Below are positions 1 through 5,497 of a DNA stretch of 5,497 nucleotides, piece after piece. Both the position numbers and the translations under genes were made by a program. Every line of letters begins with the position of its first letter. Position 1 is the first letter of the stretch. Source of the stretch: Bacillota bacterium. GTDB taxonomy: Bacteria; Bacillota; Clostridia; Christensenellales; Aristaeellaceae. The DNA is taken from NCBI GenBank assembly GCA_023443705.1, contig JAEZTD010000431.1:1-5497 (forward strand), read 5' to 3'. The notes below the pieces were generated by a model. That model worked only from the letters and a program-made list of their open reading frames with translations, was not told where the DNA came from and did not search any database.

Positions 1-28
1 ATTCGGATCAGGGCGCCCAATTCGCTTC

Positions 29-209
29 TTAACCGTTGATCACTTCAACTGGTTCCGCCCCGCCTTTGCAATTAACGACAAAACCCCGGTGCAGTTTAAA
101 GCCGCACAGGGGTTTTGATTCCTTTTGCCCACCATCTTTAAACCAGTCCAACAGCGCCGGGATTTTTCATCGTCGCATCTGCGATGGCGGCGTAAGTTGG
201 AGGGAGCAT
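29..209 (-). pseudogene. Possible frameshifted small reading frame downstream of the aminotransferase
   Basis: Two adjoining minus-strand frames read like protein but are out of phase. The first starts at ATG 209-207 (MLPPTYAAIADATMK...) and stops at 138-140. The second begins near 166 (KIPALLDWFKDGG...), runs 45 codons with reasonable codon use and stops at 29-31. They meet at a run of five A residues (167-163); removing one A would join them into about 59 codons. I do not recognise the product. No good ribosome-binding site precedes the ATG, and the strong terminator palindrome at 79-117 lies inside the second frame, which argues against a real gene. It may be a relic, a sequencing slip in a small gene, or chance. 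Confidence 0.2.
79..117 (-). terminator. Rho-independent terminator of the ABC/aminotransferase operon
   Basis: A perfect 9-bp outer inverted repeat (CAAAACCCC at 79-87, GGGGTTTTG at 109-117) encloses a second 4-bp stem (GTGC at 89-92, GCAC at 104-107) after one mismatch. On the minus strand the stem closes in GGGG followed by TTTTG. The A-tract and T-tract are symmetric, so it could act in both directions. It lies about 114 bases past the aminotransferase stop, as expected for the end of the operon. Confidence 0.75.
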
Positions 210-230
210 TCGATGCCCAATACATGTATC

Positions 231-1469
231 TCAGATCACCTGGGACGACGAATCCGCGTCCGCAATCGACTGGATCGCCGCGCAAATGATTGCGCAGGCT
301 TCATCGCAATCATCTTCCGAGACAATCAGCGGCGGCACCATGCGGATCACGCGGTCGCCCAGCGCGGTGATCAGCAGCTTGTTTTCCAGGCACTTGTGCT
401 TCACCTGCACCGCAATCGGCACATTGAACTCGACGCCCACCAGCAAGCCTTTGCCGCGCACTTCGACGACGTTTGGCAGGGTTCTGAGTTTTGTTGTGAA
501 ATAAGCACCTGTCTTTGCGGCCCTGGCGGCGTACTCGCCGTCGATCAGCTCTTTGACCTGCGCGTAAGCCGCGGCGCAGCACACGGGGTTGCCGCCATAG
601 GTGGTGCCGTGAGCGCCGGGCGAGAATGCGGTTGCCGCTTCCTTGGTGGCGCACACGGCGGAAATCGGCATCCCTCCGCCCATCGCCTTGGCCATGGTGA
701 CGATGTCGGGCCTTACGCCATATCCCATATAGGCCATGATATTGCCCGTGCGGCACCATCCGGTTTGTATTTCATCGAGCAGCAGCAGCAGTCCCCGCTC
801 ATCGCACAGCGCGCGCAGTCCGCGCAGGAATTCTTCGGTGGCGGGGATAACGCCGCCCTCGCCCTGAATGGGCTCGACCATGATCGCGATGGTGTCATCG
901 GTCACCGCCGATTCAAACGAAGCCAGCGAATTGAACTGCGCGTAGGAAAAACCCGGCAGCACGGGCGCAAATCCCTTGTGGATGCCGCTTCCCGGCTGGC
1001 CGGTGGCCGACAGCGCGCCGTAAGTACGCCCATGGAAGCCGTTCTTGGCGGTGACGATGTGGAAGCGGTTCGCTCCGTATCGGTCGGTGCCATATTTGCG
1101 CGCCATTTTGATCATGGCTTCGTTGGCTTCGGCGCCGGTGCTCTGATAAAAGATTTTATCCATCCCGATCGCTTCGCAGATGGTCTTGGCCAGCAGCGCC
1201 TGTGGGATGGTGTAGGGGTAGTTGAACGTATGGATGATGTCGCCCACCTGATCGATCACCGCGGCGACCACTTTTTCGTTGCGGTTGCCGGTGCTGTTGA
1301 CCGCGATGCCGCCATAAAAATCCAGATAGGCGGCGCCGTTTTCGTCGTACAGATACATTCCGTCGGCAGTCTCGGCAATAAAATCAAACCGCTCGTAGGT
1401 ATCGATCAGGTAGGTGCTCGCCATTTCCTTGATTTCGGAGGCGGTATAGCCACAATTTTTCACCTTCAT
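231..1469 (-). CDS. Class III PLP-dependent aminotransferase (acetylornithine/ornithine/omega-amino type)
   Basis: A 412-residue fold-type I aminotransferase, the usual full length for the ArgD/OAT/GABA-transaminase family. Such enzymes move an amino group, often a terminal one, to a keto acid using pyridoxal phosphate. Visible family motifs are the cofactor-phosphate segment STGAEANEA (110-118), the ring-stacking region NGFHGRT (143-149), DEIQTG (232-237) with the PLP-nitrogen-binding Asp, the Schiff-base Lys261 in TMAKAMGGG, and HGTTYGGNP (287-295). The C-terminal domain has RMVPPL. It starts at ATG 1469 with GAGGAG seven bases upstream. The GH-x-HP motif usual near residue 60 of ArgD reads GNRNEK here, so this may not be a biosynthetic ArgD. 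Its position behind an amino-acid transporter and the absence of other arginine genes favour a catabolic role. The amino donor cannot be read from sequence. Confidence 0.9.
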   Translation of the reverse strand: MKVKNCGYTASEIKEMASTYLIDTYERFDFIAETADGMYLYDENGAAYLDFYGGIAVNSTGNRNEKVVAAVIDQVGDIIHTFNYPYTIPQALLAKTICEAIGMDKIFYQSTGAEANEAMIKMARKYGTDRYGANRFHIVTAKNGFHGRTYGALSATGQPGSGIHKGFAPVLPGFSYAQFNSLASFESAVTDDTIAIMVEPIQGEGGVIPATEEFLRGLRALCDERGLLLLLDEIQTGWCRTGNIMAYMGYGVRPDIVTMAKAMGGGMPISAVCATKEAATAFSPGAHGTTYGGNPVCCAAAYAQVKELIDGEYAARAAKTGAYFTTKLRTLPNVVEVRGKGLLVGVEFNVPIAVQVKHKCLENKLLITALGDRVIRMVPPLIVSEDDCDEACAIICAAIQSIADADSSSQVI

Positions 1470-1481
1470 GGGAACGCTCCT

Positions 1482-1584
1482 CTACTGTTTTGTCACCACC
1501 AACGCCGCCGAGGGAACGCCGCATTCACGCGGCGCATCGCGCGCCAAACGACAGGTTCACCGGCAAGTGATACGAAAAGCGCAT
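1482..1584 (-). pseudogene. Relic of an iron-containing alcohol dehydrogenase (N-terminus only)
   Basis: The gap between the kinase-like and aminotransferase genes holds a broken gene start. ATG at 1584-1582 lies two bases past the upstream stop and has a perfect AAGGAGG (1592-1598) at seven-base spacing. It encodes MRFSYHLPVNLSFGARCAA and stops at 1525-1527. The opening resembles the N-terminus of group III Fe-dependent alcohol dehydrogenases (aromatic-F-x-LP-x-x-x-x-FG-x-G). In another frame, 1538-1482 reads DAPRECGVPSAALVVTKQ and stops. The AALVVT part fits the next conserved element of that family (ALVVTGK, the first Rossmann beta-strand). A frameshift plus loss of a few codons explains the break, and the rest of the roughly 380-residue enzyme is absent. 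A short leader peptide upstream of the aminotransferase is the main alternative. Confidence 0.55.
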
Positions 1585-1586
1585 GG

Positions 1587-2264
1587 CTACGCCTCCTTGG
1601 GATTCGATGGGATGGACGGGCGCTCAAACGCCGCTTGACCCGGGAATTTGACCCGCAGGCAATGAAGAATCATTTCCACGCAGCCCTCAATCCCCAGCCG
1701 CTCGCTGTTGAGGGTGATGTCGTAGTTGACCGGGTTGGTCCAATAATTGCCGCCCGTGTAGTACTTGTAATACGCTGCGCGATACCGGTCGGTGGAATCG
1801 ATGGAGCGGTGCGCGGTGCTCTCGTCCACGCCCATTTTCTGCATAATCCGTTTATAGCAATATCGGCGCGGCGCCTCGATATAGACGCTGACGACATTGG
1901 CGTGGTCTTTGAGGATAAAGTCGGCGCATTTGCCCACGATCACGCAGGATTCGGTGTCCGCCAGATGCAGTATGATTTCTTTCTGGTATTCAAACAGCCG
2001 ATCGTCCGAGACAAAAGCTTCGTCCCTGGGGTCGGAGCGGCGCAGTCGGGGCAGCCCCGCCAACAAGCCAGAAATCGCGCCGGAGGTGCGCAGCTTTTCG
2101 TTGATGTCGAGAAAGCGGTTCTCGTCCAGACCGCTCAGCTGCGACGCGAGCGTGAGGATCCGGTTTTCATAACAGTGGACGCCCAGCCGCTGTGCCAGCC
2201 TGGAGGCAATCTCCTTGCCGCCGCTGCCAAAGCCGCGGGCGACCGTAACCACAAAGGAGTTCAT
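1587..2264 (-). CDS. Cytidylate-kinase-like family protein
   Basis: A 225-residue P-loop protein of the cytidylate-kinase-like family (Pfam Cytidylate_kin2 type), whose substrate is generally not established. Visible elements are the glycine-rich loop ARGFGSGGKEIA (9-20), where the Ser/Thr normally following the P-loop Lys is Glu; the central VIVGKCADFIL (108-118); a beta-strand VVSVYIEAP (124-132) followed by a lid-like Arg/Lys-rich helix; and the family-typical DSTDRYRAAYYKYYTGGNYW (156-175) followed by YDITLNS. The start codon overlaps the ATPase stop as ATGA (2261-2264), indicating translational coupling, and AGGAG lies about nine bases upstream. True CMP kinase is usually encoded with translation or cell-division genes, so this paralogue may phosphorylate a different compound or bind nucleotide for regulation; that is inference. 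Confidence 0.85.
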   Translation of the reverse strand: MNSFVVTVARGFGSGGKEIASRLAQRLGVHCYENRILTLASQLSGLDENRFLDINEKLRTSGAISGLLAGLPRLRRSDPRDEAFVSDDRLFEYQKEIILHLADTESCVIVGKCADFILKDHANVVSVYIEAPRRYCYKRIMQKMGVDESTAHRSIDSTDRYRAAYYKYYTGGNYWTNPVNYDITLNSERLGIEGCVEMILHCLRVKFPGQAAFERPSIPSNPKEA

Positions 2265-3019
2265 GCCGTCACACTCCTATCCTGTATAAACCGGCTCAAG
2301 AACTCCTTGGTGCGCGGGCTTTGAGGGTTGGAGAACAGCGCTTTTGAGGCGTTGTCTTCCACGATAAAACCCTTGTCCATGAAGATGGTGCGGCTGGAAA
2401 CATCGCGCGCAAACGCCATTTCGTGGGTGACGATGATCATCGTCAGACCCGAACTGGAAAGCGTCTGCATGACGCCGAGCACTTCGCCCACCATCTCGGG
2501 GTCGAGCGCGCTGGTGGGCTCGTCGAACAGCAGCACCTCCGGCTGCATGCACAGCGCCCGGGCGATGGCGACGCGCTGTTTCTGCCCGCCGGAGAGCTGC
2601 GCGGGCCTGGCGTTGATATAGGGTGCCATGCCCACCGATTTAAGGTGGGTGATTGCGCGGTCAAACGCCTCCGCCTTGGAGACGCGCCCGACCTTGCGCG
2701 CGCCAAACATGCAGTTTTTGAGCACCGTCATGTTCTCGAACAAATTGAACGACTGGAATACCATGCCCACCTTGGCGCGGTATTCGTACTCGGCCTTCCG
2801 CGCCGGTTGAATCGCTGCTCCGTGGAAGAGGATTTCCCCCGAAGTCTCTCGCTCCAGTCGGTTGACACATCGCAACAGCGTCGATTTTCCCGACCCGGAC
2901 GAGCCGACAACACACACGACTTCGCCCGGGTGGACTTCGAAATTGATGTCTTTGAGCACTTCGTGCGCCCCGAACGATTTGGCGAGGTTTCTCACCGCGA
3001 TGACCGGCCCGTCCTTCAT
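2261..3019 (-). CDS. Polar amino-acid ABC transporter, ATP-binding protein
   Basis: A 252-residue ABC ATPase of the polar-amino-acid-uptake (GlnQ/HisP) type that powers import at the inner face of the membrane. All catalytic motifs are intact: Walker A GSSGSGKST (39-47), Q-loop Gln89 in FQSFNLF, signature LSGGQKQR (142-149), Walker B VLLFDE (162-167) followed by PTSALDPE, and switch His199 in IIVTHEMAFA. The length is normal for the subfamily. The start ATG at 3019 has a GGGAG ribosome site about nine bases upstream. The gene follows its permease after 36 bases and overlaps the kinase-like gene by four, so the permease, ATPase and kinase genes are probably made in fixed ratio. Confidence 0.95.
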   Translation of the reverse strand: MKDGPVIAVRNLAKSFGAHEVLKDINFEVHPGEVVCVVGSSGSGKSTLLRCVNRLERETSGEILFHGAAIQPARKAEYEYRAKVGMVFQSFNLFENMTVLKNCMFGARKVGRVSKAEAFDRAITHLKSVGMAPYINARPAQLSGGQKQRVAIARALCMQPEVLLFDEPTSALDPEMVGEVLGVMQTLSSSGLTMIIVTHEMAFARDVSSRTIFMDKGFIVEDNASKALFSNPQSPRTKEFLSRFIQDRSVTA

Positions 3020-5497
3020 ATCCGATTTCTCCCTTCCTGGATCTGTGCTGCCCGCCTACATGTACTCGGAGGCGAGCACATAATCGCTCTTGCCCTGGAG
3101 CTTTTTCTCAAGCAGCGCAATCAACCGGCTCGAGACGAAACACAGCACCAGATAGATAAGCGCGATGGCCAGATACGCCTCGAAGTATTTGTAATACGTG
3201 CCGCCTGCGGTCTTGGCCATATAGAACAGCTCCGACACGCCGATGACGTTGAGCACAGAGGTCATCTTGAGATTGGTCAGGAATGTGTTGCACATTTCGG
3301 GGATGATGTTCTTGATGGCCTGGGGCAGGATGACATGCAGCATCGTCCCCGTGCGCGATACCCCCATTGCCAATGCGCCTTCGCGCTGACCCGACGCAAT
3401 GGCGTTGATGCCGCCGCGCACGGTTTCAGCCATATACGCGCCGGTGTTCAGCATCATGACGAGGGTTCCCGCCGCGATCGAGGATATCTCAATCCCGCCT
3501 TGGCGCAGGCCGTAGTAGATGATCATGCCCTGCACAATCATGGGCGTGCCGCGGAAAAGCTCCACATACAGCGTTGCGATGGCAGACAATGCCGCGCCGA
3601 GCACGCCGCGCCCCTTTCCGGAGGTGGCGTCCTGGGTCACCCCGACCAGCAGCCCCAGCAGATACCCGCCGATCGTCCCCAGAACGGCGACGTACAGCGT
3701 GATGCCCGCGCCCTCGATGAACATGCGGATGTACTTGAAAAGCATGAACAGCAGCCATTGCAGCACATTGCTGTCGGCGTCGGCCTGACTGATGAAGCTG
3801 AAAAACTCGGGCATGCGGCACCAACCTTTCCCTGGCGGGTTTTTTATGACGCCGAAGGCTGCAATGCAATAGCCTTTTCCATCAGGGCGTCCATTTTCTC
3901 CTGGTTCCATCCCTGGTCGTCCAGCACTTTCTGGATCGCGTCGCGCAGCTCGGTGTTGCCTTTCTTGGTGGCAACGCACACCTTGTTCTGCAGGCTCGAA
4001 TCCAGTCCGTCGCTGGGATCGAATTCCAGGATCTTGAGATTGGCGTTGGTCATCGCGGCGGAAAGCGAAGTGGGATAGTCCACCATGCACACGTCCGCAA
4101 CGCCGGTCGCAATGGCCATGAAGCATTCGGCCGTGGTTTCGTAGTTGGCAGCGGGCTGCATGTCGGGGATCTGGTTTAGGTTGTCGACCCATGCAGTGCC
4201 CATCTGCGTGATGGCCTTGGCGCCCCGGCCTTTGAATTCCGACAGCTTGGTGATGTCCGCAAAGGGGCCGTCGGCCTTGACGGTCAAGCAAATGTCGCGA
4301 AGGTAGTATTCGGTGGTGAATTCATAGAGTGCGGCGCGCTCTTCCGTCCAGCCCATGCCGGCGATGATGCAATCGTAATCGCCCACATTCAGCCCCATGC
4401 CGATGGACGCCCAATCGACCTTGTAGATTTCCAATTCCCAGCCCAGCGCGTCGGCAATCATTTGAGAAACCATCACATCGTAGCCGCCTGCGTAATAGCT
4501 CGTGTGCTGGATGGGGACTGCCGCGCTTCCGTCGGGCAGGGTGTCGGTCTCCTGGCTCCAGTTAAACGGCGCATAGGCGCATTCCATGCCGACGCGAAGC
4601 ACCTTTTTTTCACCCTCCGCGCTCGCGCTTGCCTGGACTGAGGACAGTACGAAGCACATGCAAAAAGCCAGAAACAGTAAACGCATCCCCTTGGTCTTCA
4701 TGGACAATCCCTCCTCAAAATAACCAAAGGCGCCACGGAATAAATATCCGTAGCGCCTTTGCCACTGGGTAAACCGGTGCTTTTTGAATGCACACTGTCA
4801 TAAAACAAGGGCATCTCGGTCTTTGACCAAAACGCCCTTGTTTTATGAGAAAGGATTGTACGCTCAAACCGCGGCGGTGTCAATAGCTCTCCACAAAAGT
4901 TTACGTTAACTCCTATGCTTACAAAACCAAACACTCGGTTGTTCGTCCGACGAATCGACGATTTGCGCCAGACCTCCTTGCCACGCGACTTGCGTCAAAC
5001 TCGAACCGCTGACCCCATCGCTGTGGCCGATGTGTCGCGAAGCCATTTCGATTTGGGGCCTTTTGGTGCTACAGAACACCCATGAGATTTCCGCATTTAT
5101 TTTCTTTCCCAATGTGGAAAAAGTATGCAAAACAATATATAATGATTCATATGATAAAACGATTGAACGGAGTCTGGCGTATGCCCCGGGGCCTATCCGG
5201 ATTGCGAAGACTGTTTTCGGATTGCGCAAAGTTCACCGCAGCCGTTGGTAATGAAACGCGTCAATCCATTATCATGGCGTTGATGGAGCATACGAGCATT
5301 CTTGACGCGACGGATCCGTGCGGTATGCGGCGATATGGCGGATCATGCGTAACCCTGAAGGTGGCGCTATAAGGATGCACATCGATGAGGAGGCGACATC
5401 ATGGATTTGTTTGAGGCCATAGGCAGAAGAAAATCATGCAGAACTTATACCGAGCAGTCCTTTGACAGGGATCAGCTAGGAGAAATCCACAGGGCCA

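Overview
The window looks like chromosome of a moderately high-GC Firmicute, probably a Clostridia-type anaerobe. This is inferred from strong AGGAGG ribosome-binding sites, consensus sigma-A-type promoters, the polar amino-acid ABC transporter subtype, and a cytidylate-kinase-like gene and nitroreductase typical of that group. No species can be named from the sequence alone.

Most of the window (positions 4848 down to about 79) is one minus-strand operon. From a near-perfect promoter (TTGACA, 17 bp, TACAAT) the transcript runs through a roughly 146-nt leader with two long hairpins. It then encodes a secreted amino-acid-binding protein, a polar amino-acid permease, the matching ATPase, a cytidylate-kinase-like protein that overlaps the ATPase gene by 4 nt, a decayed 5' end of an iron-containing alcohol dehydrogenase, and a class III PLP aminotransferase. 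A strong palindromic terminator lies just beyond. The layout suggests uptake of an amino acid or amine followed by transamination. The dehydrogenase relic suggests the ancestral pathway went on to reduce the resulting aldehyde. The kinase-like protein has no obvious place in that scheme.

The intergenic region 4702-5180 holds the operon leader and promoter, a small palindrome, a tRNA-like set of nested inverted repeats and a divergent plus-strand promoter. That promoter drives a scrambled relic of an ArsR-type regulator (5181-5372), followed by the intact start of a nitroreductase gene that runs off the right edge.

The most notable points are: (1) both leader hairpins have only G.U wobbles as imperfections when read as minus-strand RNA, which argues for selection on RNA structure; (2) two gene relics retain recognisable N-termini and good ribosome-binding sites but are broken; (3) a possible frameshifted small reading frame runs through the terminator at the left edge. 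I found no convincing complete novel system.
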